Of a DNA stretch of 64,000 nucleotides, positions 19,054-31,677 are shown piece by piece (the first letter of the stretch is position 1; each line of letters opens with the position of its first letter). The position numbers and the translations under genes are program-made. Source of the DNA: Ophiostoma sp. CBS 140.51 (lineage: Eukaryota > Ascomycota > Sordariomycetes > Ophiostomatales > Ophiostomataceae); NCBI GenBank assembly GCA_029298735.1, contig JANSLP010000024.1, positions 1 through 64,000 of the forward strand, written 5' to 3'. Below the pieces are notes generated by a model. It saw only the letters and a program-made list of their open reading frames with translations, did no database searches and was not told where the DNA came from.

Positions 19054-20772
19054 TGTATTGTGGAGTGAGGAGGCGGGTGTATCGGGCGGAATGTGATGCA
19101 AATTGATGCAATTGTTTTGAATTGGAGATGTAAAGGGGCTCGAAAGGCTGAAGAGAGCGGGCAAGAGCAAGATATTAAAAAGGGAAGTAGGTCGGTACGC
19201 ATAACGATACAAATGACGGTCACTCTTTCCTCGTGAGAACTACAATCAATATATGAGCAAACAGAGCAGGCCCGATCTCCAATGTTGACCTTTACTCTTG
19301 CTATTCCTGGTACTGTCAGTCGCTGCTTCCTAATCCGTATCCGCATGTGTACATCTTCCTCCCTCGGTATGATTCCAGGGCAATTGGCTTCGCATCCTGC
19401 TTCATTTACGACGCGTGCCAAGAACGTGGACCAGACGACGCGATGCACAATTTGCTTCATGATGTCGTTTGGGAGCCTATTTCGCTGCCTGAAGTCACTC
19501 CGGAAGCGAATTTCAATACAAAAATCACCGCCCAAGCACCGTCCCCCTCCCCCGGAATGATAATAAGGCAAGAGCGGAGCCTCAAACTAAAGCATAAGGA
19601 AAGAACGACTCTGACACGGACGGACTTTTGAATTAAGGTTGTATCTGCCATTGAGCCGTCCGTACCGTCCGTAGCGCTTGGCCCCGGGCGAGCAAGACAC
19701 CCGAATATCAACAAGGAAAGTGTGGGTTCAGTATTTCTGTAGAGGTTTGTTGTATTTCTCTGCAAAAAAATACGATTCGATTTGTAAGTCAATACCGGTA
19801 GGTTGTTGCAGCCTTGTCCTCTTTTCGACTCTTTTCGATGTTCCTTTTTCTCTTTTGATTTCCTATTTTTGTAGCCTTGTGATCGCAACTGTAGGTGTAT
19901 CTCAAGACAGTCGCTCAAGCCGCAAAATATACGACTAGACCTTGGTGGCATATTACTAACGTCGTCGGTTTGTGCTTCTGTAAATTGCGTCCGTGTGCAA
20001 TTGTACAACACGGCATAAAGTGTTGGGGAAATAAACAACATATTTGCAGTTCAATAGCTGTAAGTATCGGCGCAGTATCATCAAATCCTTCCAAAGCTTC
20101 TTAGTCCATTTGGTCCTTGTTACAGAACCACTGTTTCTCCGTGTCCGTATCCTACGGACGTAGATTCCAGCACGGGCACAAAATAATCTGCATGGTCAAG
20201 ATTGTCGACGCCCGAGCAGCTGTGCATTCAGGAACGTCACATATTTTTCAATACTTACAGTCCAGGTGAGTCGGAAGAACGTGTGTTTGTACAAAAATAG
20301 AATACGGGCTGCCGCAACTGTTCGGAACATGCAAGCCGTGGTTCGTATCAGACGAAAGATTTGCAAGCACAGCTCGAAATGTCGCTGCCTGGCCTAAAGT
20401 CGTGTCTCAGCAAATCCAACGTACCTAAAAAAATTTAAATCTGTCCCTCTGGTTCCATGCAGAATAGCTTAAATCTACGGCTCGGAGTTGGAAGCAAAAA
20501 CGAAAACTCCTGTACCAGCTAAAACGACGTCATAAGCGTTGCATCCCAATTCAAGAATAATCACAATGGCGGCAACTAGAATGCAAGTCACGGCAGTGGA
20601 GACAGGGGCAAAAGTCAAGTCTCGGCAGTCAATGGTGACAGCTAAATATTCTCCTGAATGTATTTCGTACTTGTAATTCACTCTGCAAGAGCCAAAAAAG
20701 AATTGGACGTGTCAAGAAGAGGATAGATCCATTTTACTCATGACGCTTCAGCATGAAAGAAGCAAAAAATTG
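19054..20772. other. Gene-poor region between the small membrane protein and tRNA-Ala
   Basis: About 1.7 kb of lower-GC sequence without a supportable reading frame. It would hold the promoter of the 113-aa gene on its left side. I see no tRNA B-box, repeat array or conserved peptide. Confidence 0.4.
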
Positions 20773-20844
20773 TGGACAGGCTGGGAATCGAACCCAGGAC
20801 CTTTCGCATGCGAAGCGAACGTTATACCCCTAAACCACATGCCC
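20773..20844 (-). tRNA. tRNA-Ala (anticodon CGC)
   Basis: The minus strand folds into a 72-nt cloverleaf without intron: acceptor GGGCATG/CCTGTCC plus discriminator A, a 3-bp D stem (GTT/AAC), anticodon stem TTCGC/GCGAA with loop TTCGCAT (anticodon CGC, reads GCG), and T arm CTGGG-TTCGATT-CCCAG. The third acceptor pair is G-U, the identity element of tRNA-Ala, which confirms the amino acid. One acceptor pair (6-67, U-C) is mismatched. A run of six T follows the gene on the minus strand and would stop RNA polymerase III. Confidence 0.93.
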
Positions 20845-21482
20845 GTTGGATGTTTTGATGGAGGAAAAACGGGGTGTCGTAGAGGCTAAATTGGTGGAAC
20901 GAACGTCTGGATCGTGGGAGCAAACCCGACAGACATTCAATGTACACTGTGCGAACGATAGACACGAATACAAAAGACCATTTCTACGTTAAAAGCGCCT
21001 AATCGGAACTACCAGACTGGTCAAAAGAGAACAAAAGAACTGGTGAAAGCTGTAAAAGGGAGGGCGGAGGCGAGAACAATGCCACATCAAACCATAAAAC
21101 CTAAGAACGAAGCAGGCAGGCAGGCACAAAATCCCCCTTAACTCAGTCTCGCCAGTGCTAAAGTAGTAAATGGGTCCCCGAAAGGACAGGAAACGTGACA
21201 AAAATAGAAACAATGGAATTGAACAACAGAAAAATAAATAATGAAAAGAAAATACTTTTAAAAATATAAGAATGTGATTTTCACCAATTGACCGATATAT
21301 GTTCTTGACGTCTCTTGACTGACGTTGGTTCTGCCACTCGCCACCGCCAAAATCTTTAGAAGCTTTTTGGGAGCCCAAAGTGGAAGGAACCCCACGTTTT
21401 CCTCCTCAACATCCGACGACAGACGACAGACGACAGACGACAACGAGGTACTTTTCTCAAGCATACACCGCGCACTTTCACA
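20845..21482. other. Intergenic region between tRNA-Ala and the 108-aa gene
   Basis: Contains the leader and promoter of the 108-aa gene on the right, including the heptamer repeat at 21415-21442. No other gene is seen. Confidence 0.4.
21415..21442 (+). repeat. Heptamer tandem repeat (GACGACA)x4
   Basis: Four perfect head-to-tail copies of GACGACA lie 40 bases upstream of the start codon of the 108-aa gene, probably within its 5' untranslated region. Confidence 0.85.
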
Positions 21483-21864
21483 ATGCCCCCGCCAAACAAT
21501 GTCGCCCCCAAAGTCCGCGTTCGTGGCATGATCCTGACCATTGGCATCGCCGCCATTACCATTGTCGGCACCATGGCCGGCGCCGGCCTCAAGACCGATA
21601 TCGAGAAGAAGGAGGTGAGCACCCGTCCCCCTTCCTTTACTACGATATAACACACACTGATTGGCGCAGGCCCGGAAAATGGCGGCCGAGCCGGCTGGTG
21701 AGGACGACTTGATTGCCGCTTTGGAGACCCGCCGGCGCGGCCTGGTGCAGACTCGCGAGTCGTGGGAGAAGAAGGCTGAGGTCCTCCGCGAGCGCATGGC
21801 GAGCAATGCTCAACGTAGCATTGGTGGTGGTAGCGGTGGTAGTGGTACTGAGTCTGGCAAGTGA
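21483..21864 (+). CDS. Small one-helix membrane protein of unknown function (two exons)
   Basis: Exons 21483-21614 and 21670-21864 join through a 55-nt GTGAGC...GCAG intron in phase 0 and give 108 aa. Residues about 15-35 (GMILTIGIAAITIVGTMAGAG) form one hydrophobic helix after a short basic N-terminus. The rest is a charged helix containing IAALETRRRGLVQTRESWEKK and a Gly/Ser-rich tail. The intron reduces the chance that this is a spurious frame, since neither exon alone makes the protein. The size, lone N-terminal helix and charged coil resemble small mitochondrial inner-membrane assembly factors, but I do not recognise it and this is only an impression. Confidence 0.6.
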
Positions 21865-22392
21865 GAGATATGTGCTTCTTGAGATGAAGCAAAACCGAAC
21901 AACCCGCCGCCGCCTACCCCCGGCCCGCGCCGCGTTCGACGATACCAATCCCCACTCCAACTCACCGGGCCGTGCCAGTGAACGACGGAAATATCCTCCG
22001 CTCGCCTGCATCAAGGCTACGAGTCACACCGTCAGACCAGACGGAGTCGTAGGGACTTCCATAGGTCACTGCGCCTGTTGTGCAGACACTGGACTAATTT
22101 TTACTGTTGCCTATAGCAAACCTGCTGCTACGCTACACAGGCCGCATGTGCATTAAGAGACGAGTCACGGCGAAACTGGAAGTTCACCGAGTTGACCAAA
22201 CGATTTGGTAGAAAGGCCAAAAGATAAATTGCTTTTGTGACTTCCCGTGGTCTTCCACAAAGATAGCCAATCACTGTATATATACTCCATAAACCTCTCT
22301 AGCAGAGATATCAAATGCAAACGCCGCCCAATGCTAGATTTTTGTGGTATACAAATCGGAATAATAAAAAGTTCAAACATAACGCACCACAG
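21865..22392. other. Convergent region between the 108-aa gene and cwc24
   Basis: About 530 bases with no supportable gene; presumably the two 3' untranslated regions. Sequence 22250-22390 is AT-rich. Confidence 0.4.
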
Positions 22393-23430
22393 CTAATCGC
22401 TTTCCTCTCCCTCCTCGGCGCTGCTTACCTCCTCGCCAGCCTCGAGTGCGGCTTGCCTACGCTTGGCCGCCCGCTGCCGCTTGCGCTCTAGTAGTTTGGT
22501 GAGCCGCTTTGCAGTGTTAAACACGCCCGTTGTGGCCGCACCGCAAGCGGCACAGCTCGGGTCCCGCCGGTACCGGTCGAGCGCACACTTTTCGCAAAAG
22601 TAGTGGCCGCAGCGCGTGATGATGGGCTGCTTGTAGCTCTGGCGGCAGATGACGCAGGCAAACGGGATCTCCCTCAGCATAGCCTCGTCTTCGTCGTCAT
22701 CATCCGCATTGTCACCGGCTTTGGCGCCAAACTTTTTCCGGTCGGCACTGGCCACGATGGTGCCGCCCAGGTTCTTCTTGCCCTTGGTCACGGCCTCCCA
22801 CTCATTGTCTAGCTGCCACCCCTGCTTGTAGTCCTCGCGCGCATGCAAGAACTTGCAGTTGTCGCCAAAGCCACAGAAGCCCGTCTGCTTGTAGTCCTTG
22901 CAGACATCCGGGCTGAAATCGGTAAAGGTAATGGTGCGGATGTTGGCTGCAGCCTTGACGGGGCCGACGGCTTTTGGTGGTGCGACGCCACCCATCAAAG
23001 CTCCTGGCGTCGATGCTGTCGCTGTTGATGTGGTTTTTGATGATGTTGCCTTTGCGTCGGTCATGTGGCTCGTCTTTGTGGCAACGTCTGAGTCGGCGAG
23101 GAGTGCGCCGCGGTCAGCCTTGTGTAATGGTTGCTCCAGCTCGGTCGGTGCTGCGACGCCGCTTCGTGAGGATGCATCTTCAGTCGATGCGCTGATGGTA
23201 CCGGCACCGTTTTTGCGTCTCCGCTTCGCTTCCCGGATGGCGCCCCGGCCTCCGTCATCTGAAGAGTCGTTGCCTGAATCCGAGTCACTGTCGCTGTTCG
23301 CTGGTGGCGGCGTCGGCGATCGTTTGCGCATGTTTGCCTTGCCTTTCCGGCCGCGCGCCTTGAACAGGACGGGCGCAATGGGTACGACGCCGCCGACGGC
23401 ACCGCTGTCGTCTGTTTCTTGTTCTGACAT
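22393..23430 (-). CDS. cwc24: Pre-mRNA splicing factor Cwc24 (CCCH + RING)
   Basis: The 345-aa protein has the diagnostic pair of Cwc24/RNF113: a CCCH zinc finger (C177, C186, C192, H196, in CKDYKQTGFCGFGDNCKFLH) and a C-terminal C3HC4 RING finger (C259, C262, C274, H276, C279, C282, C293, C296). Between them is the conserved GWQLDNEWE segment. Cwc24 binds the 5' splice site region of the activated spliceosome and is needed before the first step of splicing. The N-terminal 160 residues are disordered with Ser/Asp runs and a basic patch suited to nuclear import. I chose the ATG at 23430 (MSEQETDD); the frame is open 48 codons further, but that part has no conserved features. Confidence 0.93.
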   Translation of the reverse strand: MSEQETDDSGAVGGVVPIAPVLFKARGRKGKANMRKRSPTPPPANSDSDSDSGNDSSDDGGRGAIREAKRRRKNGAGTISASTEDASSRSGVAAPTELEQPLHKADRGALLADSDVATKTSHMTDAKATSSKTTSTATASTPGALMGGVAPPKAVGPVKAAANIRTITFTDFSPDVCKDYKQTGFCGFGDNCKFLHAREDYKQGWQLDNEWEAVTKGKKNLGGTIVASADRKKFGAKAGDNADDDDEDEAMLREIPFACVICRQSYKQPIITRCGHYFCEKCALDRYRRDPSCAACGAATTGVFNTAKRLTKLLERKRQRAAKRRQAALEAGEEVSSAEEGEESD

Positions 23431-26055
23431 GATTGTGGTGTTTGTGATGAGGATGTTGCCGAGGGAAAGGACTCTGGAGCTGTGGTGAACAGAGAGCTTT
23501 ATCAGTTTGATATCGACGATTCGAGATTCCAGTGGTGGAAAGTCAAAGCCACACATGGAAAGATTTCGCCACACTTGAGTGGTGCTTGGTTACATCAGCA
23601 GAATCTCGCTTGGTCGCGCTTTGCCACCTGCCAGCGTCTTTTGGAAGGTCGCGGGTTCCTGGCCGTTTGTTTGGTGCTAGTGTAATGCACCAAGAAAGGG
23701 GCTCTCTGATTGGCCGAGACACTGGGTCTTGCGCAGGGGCGCCCAAATTGTCAACATTATGCACTGCAAGCTTCCGACGCGTTCTGAGTGGATTCGCTGT
23801 CCTGGGCGGGTGGGTGCCTGTTTGTTATGACTTTTGCGAGGGTCGCGTTCCGTCACAAAGTCAATAAGCCAACATACCATCTCCGCTCTTTCCTTTTTTG
23901 CACAGAAAGAGATCTCTTTACGAAGTCAATACATCAGTACTTTCCTTTTTTCTTTTTCTTTACCTTAAGATGCAACGACGGTGTACTCAAAATAGAATTA
24001 TCGAGGAAGGCACGCAAATTGTTGGGAAGGAAGGCGCATGGCTGGCCCGGCCTCGTAGGACATGGGCCTCTCTCCGGCCTGGCCTTCTTCAGCATTCTTC
24101 TACGGCGTACGTGCGGCCGCTCCGTATTACTTGAGAAATGTGACTCGTGAGTGGTACCCACCTGTGCGGACACCCTTGTACAAACAGACATTAGAATTTT
24201 TTTGTTTTGTTTTGTTTGCATCTCATCTCTCTCACATCCCCAAAAAGCCCAGCCGAGCAAAAGCGCCCTGGTCCATCGTTCCTTCCCTGGTCCCTGGCAT
24301 AAACTGTTCATGTTCCGGTAGCGCAATAACTCTTTTCGGTGCTACATTGTACGATGGCATGTTAGGGAGGGACATGGCGTCCGTGTCATTGCTCCTTCGC
24401 GCCTGCCTATCTCGCTGTCAACAGGAAAACTCGTAGTTTCCCAGCTTCCGTCGACGAAAGACAATATTTTTGGCACATTCCTCAACCCCTTTCTGCTTCG
24501 CCTCTACTCTTTTTGCTTCTTTCTCTGTCTCTTTATTTTCCTTTGTGTTGTGGTCTGTTTTTCGCCTCCATTCTTTTTTGTTTGTTTCCTGTTCTGCCTC
24601 CTCACTCTGCCTCGGTTCTATTTTGTTTCAGTGTTCCCTTCAGCTGGCGGGGGCTGCGACAATCCCTGAGAGCCCAGTACGAAGTCACTACAAATCTGGT
24701 TCGGAAACGCGATCTACAGCAAGCAAGCAGCAAGCAAAACAGTTCAGCAACTTCAGGCGAAACTTGAGAAACCACACGGACACTAGCAGCACTTCAACAG
24801 AGAAAATGCGAGAACCGACGTCGGCGTGTTCCTCTCTTCTGTAGCGTCCCGGCCCTGTGTCTTTTGTTTCTCATACTCTCGCTTGTTGACGCTACCCGCA
24901 ACGAAACAAACCATTTCGAGCCGTTCGTTTTTCAAGAGCCGCTTGTCATCCCATCACAACGCGTCGACTGTTTCGCTGTTTCGCTGTCTCGTTGTCTGAG
25001 CTGTCTACCCGTCTGTTCCTGTTCAGAGCCTTGTTTCTTCCGCCATTTCTCTCTTCTGACTGGGGACCACACGGGGTCCAGCGGGCGAATCAGACCGGAC
25101 CTTGGCCCAAGACAAGCCAATTCCAGATCAGCCTTAACCTTGCTTGGTCGCGTATTTTTTTGCTTGTGCTTTTGCGGCGTCCCCTCTCTTATTTTGTGTG
25201 TGCAATTCGCCAGATCCCACCCGCCTGGGGGCCCTGTTGTTTTCTTTCTCCCTGGCTTCTTTGCTTCTTGCTTCTGGCCTTGCCTTTTCAACTCTTCTAT
25301 TTTCTTCTTTTCTGTCTTCGTTTTCGCTTCTTTTTTCTTGTTAGAGAGTGTCTCTCCAAAACCTGACTTGCCTGCAGACAAGAACGACGCAGCCAGGGAA
25401 CGGAAGGGCATTCGGGCGACCTGAAAGGAATTTATCCTTTATTTTCCTTTATTTTTTTTCGGTTCCAACACCCCACCGCGTTCCTTTCTCCATTTCCCCT
25501 TTCCCTCTCCTTAATTCTGCCGCCGCTCTTTTGGGTGTGTCGGATTGGGACAAAGGGCCACTGTCACCACCGCCAGGACTGCTACCCCCAACACAGCTCC
25601 CTTGCTTTGACAGAGCGGTCTTTGTACACACAATCATTCGCGTCGGATTTGCCAGCCGAATTCGACCACCAACCCAACACACATTCTCTCACATCCAACG
25701 CTCGCAATACGATTGCAGCCTGTGTTCGGTCTTTTGCAATCGACTTTGTTCTCCTTTCGTTTCTTTGCCGGCAACATATTTGTTCTGTTCATTCTTCCTC
25801 TTTTTTAATCTTACCACCGCCGCCTCACTTTCGGTGGTGAGACGCGAAACGTGGTTTTATTTTCACCTCAACAAACCGGACACACACACACCACCAGCGA
25901 CCAGGAGAACGACAACAACATCCGAATAGGCACGCTCGCGTGCTCGAAGACGACGACCACTGATTACCGATTATTGGCAGCTTTCCTGCCCCCAGTTGAC
26001 ACATTTGACACGTGCCGTCGACGAGGAGGCTCGACGGAGCCGGTAGAGAAGCAAG
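23431..26055. promoter_or_regulatory. 2.6 kb divergent region between cwc24 and apsA
   Basis: No gene is supported. The right two-thirds is strongly pyrimidine-rich on the plus strand (about 24480-25830), which suits a long apsA leader and promoter. Open frames there are Phe/Leu/Ser-rich translations of CT tracts. Confidence 0.45.
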
Positions 26056-29000
26056 ATGGCTTCGCAACCAGACGGCAGCCCGGTGACACCTACGCCGCGT
26101 CACCGGCTGACTGGAGTTGAGCGGCCCTTTGCTCTTCACCCGCCCGCGATGTCCTTCGGCGCTGGCTCGAGCCACCACTACCGATTCTCTGATTTTGACG
26201 AGGGCGCCTTCTCCGAGCATGCTGAAGTTTCGGCCGACCAAGCTAAACGCGCACTACGCGCCCACCTTGCCGAGACAGAACGCCGCATGGCCGAGGCTGG
26301 CCGTCTGGGTACTGCACTGGTTCAACAACAAAAGGATCTGACAGACCGGCTGCGTGAGGTCGAAGAACTGCAGTCAGAATCTGAGCTTGCACCAGAGCTC
26401 AAGAAGAAGCTGGCCGAGCTGGAAAAGGAGTACGACGACGTGGCAAGAGAAACTGCTCGTGCATTCTTGCCGAAACAGCGCATCCCCAGCAATGAGTCTA
26501 CTGGCTCACCCGAGGGCAAAGGTGGACGGGTAAGTTTGTCTTTGATTATTTGTTGCATTTCTTCCATGTCGTGATATGCTCCCTTATCTTGTGCCATAAC
26601 TAACGTCGAACTACAGAGATCGTTAAGTCCCGTCAAGTACGAGAGCCACGCGTCAGGCTCGCCCAGCAAACTGACCGTCTCAACTCGCAAACAACGCAAC
26701 CAGGCTACGAACCGCGTACACGACATCGAATTCGCGGCCGAAATCAGCACATCTCTTATTTCCCAAGTCCGTGGCCTGCAAGCTCTTTTAGCAGAACGCG
26801 AGGAGGAGCTCCGTGATACCAAGCAGGATCAGGCGCGACTTGAAGATGAGGGTGAAAGTCTTCGCGACCGCATCAAGGAGCTGGACGAGAGCGAGCACCG
26901 CTACAAGGAGGAGAACTGGAACCTCGAGACACGCATCCACGAGTTCGAAGCTGCCCAGCGCGACGCTGCCGACAACGAGAAAAAGGTTGCCCAACAACTT
27001 GCCACACTCCTGGCCGACAAGACCAAGGCACAGCGTGAGCTTGATGAGCTTAAGGCCTCACACTCGCGTCTTGTGGACGACCACACTGCGTCGGTGAAGC
27101 TCCATGACATCGAGCTTGGTACGGCCAAGCGCAACATGGCCATGGCCGACAGCGAGAAGGTGGCCCTCCAGCGCCGCGTCGATGAGTTGGCTGGTCAGAA
27201 CCAGGAGCTGGCGAGAGCTGTCTCAATGCAGCATCGCACTCGTGCCGTCGAGAGCGACGCCGTCCCTGCCACTAGCGACGACGACTTCGACACCGCTACT
27301 GATAACATCACACCTGAGCACTCGCCACCAGCATCCCCCGTCAAGGGCACGCCTCGCCACTCTGTTCTGGAATCCGAGACACTCAAGACCTCCCTGCTCC
27401 ACGCCCAGCGCACCCTGCAGAGCCTGCGTACCAACCTTCACCGCGAGAAGACCGAGAAGCTTGAACTGCGCCGTATGCTCCAGGACACCCGTGACGAGCT
27501 CGAGCGCTCCCGTTCGGATCCTAACGGCCCTGGCTCGGGTGCTTCTAAGAAGAACCGCAAGGACCCCCGCGATCTCCACAATAAGCTTCGCTCTAGCCAG
27601 CTTGGCGGCGCCCGCTCCAGCCGGACTGATCTCTACATGCTGGCGTCCAACGACCCAGACTGGGAGGAGGTCCAGGGCGACGCGGCGTCACCATCTGCTG
27701 TAAAGACACGGGCTGGACCTACCGATGCTAGCGATCAGTTTGACACCGCCAACGAGGCTCAGCTCAGTGACACATCATTTGCTACTGCCAACGATGGCGC
27801 GGATACGGCCGAGGACTTCCATACAGGTGCAGAGGCTCTTTCGAGCGGTGAGGATACCATGACCGAGACCGAGCAAGACTCATCTCGCCGTCGCACACTC
27901 ATTGCCAAGGGCGGTTCCTCGACTACGGCAGCGGATGCTTCCGCCGAGATGCTCGACAACGACCCTGCCAACCAGAGCACTGCCTCCACTTCCGATGACG
28001 ACGACTTTGACTCGCCCCGGACGCCCACAGCCTCTCTGTCGGCCAACGGTGTCTCTCGCATGCGCCTCCGTGTCAGCCGTAGCTCGCTTGCCTCTCGTCG
28101 CCTGCGCCACATGAGCAGTGTCGACGAGGTGGGCAGCAGCCCTGTGCAGGGCAGCCCCTACAGCGCTGCTGGTTCCCCGGCTACTATGGCTGCTCTCACG
28201 CCTGGTTCTATGAACAGCACGCCTCGTGCAGCTGGTCCTCAGCAGAGCTTGTTTGCCGAGCTCGGCGAACTGGGCGAGGACAGTGATGAAGAAGTTGTAA
28301 GTGACGGCACCCCGAGCCGCGTTCGCAGCCCAAGAATCATCATTCCGTCCAACTTTGGTTCTGCCAGATCTACCAGCAGCAACAACTCGATTGCCCACTC
28401 GCCTCTGACCCAGATTGGCCACTCACCCAAGATTGTCATGGTTGACCGCTCTACGCTGACCGATGCCGTGACCATCCTGCCCTGGTCCGAGGCCGACGAC
28501 AAGAAGGAGCAGGCTGGCCTTGGAGCTGATCTTGCCCAAGACTCTCGCCCCAACTCGTTCGTGTCTGACGACGCCGTCGACATGGACGAGAAGCTCAAGG
28601 AATTCCCCTCACCGCCTACGTCTCCTCCTGGACTCGGCACTGTGGCGGCAGCCGCCGTGTTGGCACCGGCCATTGCAGAGGTGACGACTCGCAGTATCGA
28701 GGCTGGCCCAGATTCAGAGCCCGCTGTGGAATTCACTGTTTCTGATGTGTTCTCTGTGCCTATTGAGCCTGTCGCCACGCCGATTGTGCCCGTTGACTTC
28801 ACTGTCTCTGGCATCGTCTCCATGCCCATCGAGCCCATTGCCCTGCCGGCTGTGGAATTTACTGTCTCTAACGTTGGCCTGATGTCATTCGAGCCTGTCG
28901 CAGAGCCCGAGTCCCCCAAGCCTTCTCCCATCATCTTGGGCTTGTCTTCTGTGCAGGTGGAGCACGTCACGCCAAAGATGCCACCCACACCAGAGCCGGA

Positions 29001-31677
29001 GCCGATTCCGATCTTTGCAACATCGTTATTGCATGCTGTTGACATCACCCCGATCGAGCTGCCCGAGCCGGTGATCCCGGTGCCTGTGCCTGTGGTGTTG
29101 CCAAAGGTTGAGCCGCCGACATTCACCTTCTCAGCTATCGAGAAGCAGCATGTGGAACCTGTGGCCGAGCCGGAGCCCGAGGCGCTGCCTCTGGATCCCC
29201 TCTCATTCTCCACGTTCCATGCTCAGCATGTCGTCCCCATCTCCGAGCCGGAGCCGGTTGTTCCTCCCATGGAGCCCTTTACATTCACTTTGCTGCAAAC
29301 TCAGCATGTTGAGCCCATTGCAGAGCCTGAGGTGCCACTTCCTCCCCTCCCTCAATTCTCAGTCTCCAACATCCAACACCAGCACGTGGAGCCGGTGTCA
29401 GAGCCCGAGGCGCCGCTGCCTCCCCTGCCGCAGTTCACCTTCTCGAGCTTCCAGAGCCAGCACGTCGAGCCCATCGCGACGCCCGAGAAGCCCATCCCCA
29501 AGATGGTTGTCTCCAACGTCCTCTCACACCACATCCACCCTGTTATTGAGGAGGAGCCTGAGCCGGAGGCCGTTCCTGTCCCTGTCGGCGTGTCCACCGA
29601 GACCCAGACAGACGAGTGGAAGCCAGAGTCGTCTCTTGCTTCGGCTGGCCTGATTGGCGCTGGTGCTGCTCTCCTTGGTGGCGCCGCGACTGCCGCTGCC
29701 CTTGATGACGACAACGTTCCTCGCAGCCCGAAGCGCAATGGTTTCATTATCCCGAGAGATTTCGACCCCATTCTCGCCGAGCAAAACGAGAACACTCGCC
29801 CTATGACTCCCAACAAGAACAACATGAACTCGCTTCTCGGCTGGTCCAAGGCCAAGGGCCCTTCGACTCCCGTCATTGCGGAAGACGAGACACGGCAATC
29901 GCCCAACGCCAGCCCCGTCCCCGAGACCCCCGAGTCCCAGCGTCCCTTCAAGGAGATTTCTGTCAACGCCAATGCGCCGAGAATCGGTGCGTATGGCCAG
30001 ACACAAGAGGCTGCCGATGACCAGAACTTTATGCCGGCCTCGCCATCCTCGCCTCAGTCCGTTATCCGCGACGAAACGTTCGACAACACCCCGCGCTTCA
30101 AGGCCATTGCGCCTCCGGAACACACCCGCACTGCGTCCCAGGATAGTAACACTGGTTCCGTGCGGAGAGCCAAGCACTCTGACGCGATCCGCAACGAAAT
30201 TGCCGCGGCTGCGCTTGCCAGCTCCCGCCGTCCTGGCTCCTCGTCCAGCAACCGCCGGACATCCAACGACTTTGCCCTGCCGCCCCTGCCTGCTAACCAT
30301 AGAGAGGTTATTGAGGCCGCTCGCACTGGCTCTGCTGGTTCTATGGCCGAGGGCGTTCCCGGTCCTGCAACCTGGCGCGTCCGTACACCTACTGGCTCTG
30401 CCCGCGAGCCTGCTTTCGCCATCCAGGGCGCAACGCCTACACCAAGAGCCAACAGCCGCACGGCTGTCATTGGTGACATGCGCCCTCCCTCCCGCCCGGC
30501 ATCACGCACAAACGCAAGCCAGGCTGGTGCCTCGGCCGTTCCTAACACGATCAGCCGCCAGACGTCCATGTCATCGTTTGCGTCAGAAGTCGATGCTCGG
30601 TTCAACATCCACGATGGCACCGATGTTTTCGGCACCGGCCACACCTATACCGATCCTCGCATGATCCAGGCTATCACCCAGACCATGATTGGCGAATACC
30701 TTTGGAAGTACACGCGCAAGACTGGCCGCTCTGGTCTTTCTGAGAACCGCCACCGCCGGTACTTCTGGATCCACCCGTACACTCGGATGCTGTCTTGGAG
30801 CGACCATGGCCCGACCCCGGGCAGCCGTTCTGAGCAGCGCGCCAAGAGCATCCCCATTGAGGGTGTTCGTGTCGTGACTGACGACAACCCCATGCCGCCT
30901 GGGCTGCACCGGAAGAGTCTTATTGTTATTTCTCCCGGCCGCACCGTCAAGTTTACTTGCCCCACCGGTCACCGTCATGAGATTTGGTTCAATGCCCTGT
31001 CGTACCTGCTTCTACGCAACGACGAGGTGCCGCCAAACGATGGCATGACCGCCAACGGCGAGCCGATCACGCGCGAGGATGTGGATGAATTCAACCCCCC
31101 CTTTGCGGGCCAACGTACATCTGCTGCCGCTGGCGCCCCTCAGGCACGCCGTCGCCCGCCCGTCTCCCTCTCGTCGTACAACTCCCGCACAACACGCAAC
31201 GAGTCACCGGCCTTTGACATGTCAATGAACCACCCGACGCTGACACCGACCCCTAACAAGAAGGCGTCGGTTGCAGCAGCGGGCTCGATGACGCCGTCGA
31301 CGTCCGTGGCTGGCCTCACGTCACGCAGCCGTCTCAGCCGCATTGGTGGCTACTGGCGGTCGAGCCAGTCGCTGTCAGCACAGTTCAACAGCTTCCGTGG
31401 ACGCAGCACCACGCCCCTTGGGCACAGACACACAAACAGTGGCACCCAGGGCAGCGGCATCTACGAGGCCAGTGAAATGAACGACAGCGCCGAGGAGCTG
31501 CGCGCCATGTACGAGGCACAGGACCGGGCGTCGGACCGCCTTGAGAACGTGCGCGCCTGCTGTGACGGTAAGCACGATGTCGGTATGCTGTCGCATAGCT
31601 CGCGCCGCCACCGTCACTCCAACGGCCCGTCCTCGGTCATGTCGACGCCGACGCATAGCACCAGACACCGGGTTTAG
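26056..31677 (+). CDS. apsA: ApsA/Num1-type cortical nuclear-migration protein
   Basis: Exons 26056-26529 and 26617-31677 (intron GTAAGT...CTAAC...CAG, phase 0) encode 1844 aa. Coiled coils occupy about residues 75-120, 192-365 and 409-458. A conserved acidic segment near DLYMLASNDPDWEE follows. A Pro/Glu-rich array of about eleven degenerate repeats spans roughly 857-1140. A PH domain lies at about 1510-1625 (IGEYLWKYTRKTGRSG, NRHRRYFWIHPYTRMLSWSD). ApsA of Aspergillus and yeast Num1 sit at the cell cortex through the PH domain and anchor dynein and mitochondria for nuclear positioning. The domain order, the coiled-coil N-terminus and the internal repeats all match. The intron position is supported by the coiled-coil frame running on after it. 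It converges on eL21. Confidence 0.93.
28711..29560 (+). repeat. Degenerate ~75-bp tandem repeats inside apsA
   Basis: About eleven imperfect copies encode units of about 25 residues around the theme P-x-F-T-x-S...QHVEP(V/I)AEPE. The last copies (29290-29480) are the most alike, for example two neighbouring PLPPLPQF(S/T) units. Num1 and ApsA also carry internal repeats, although their sequence differs. Confidence 0.75.
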
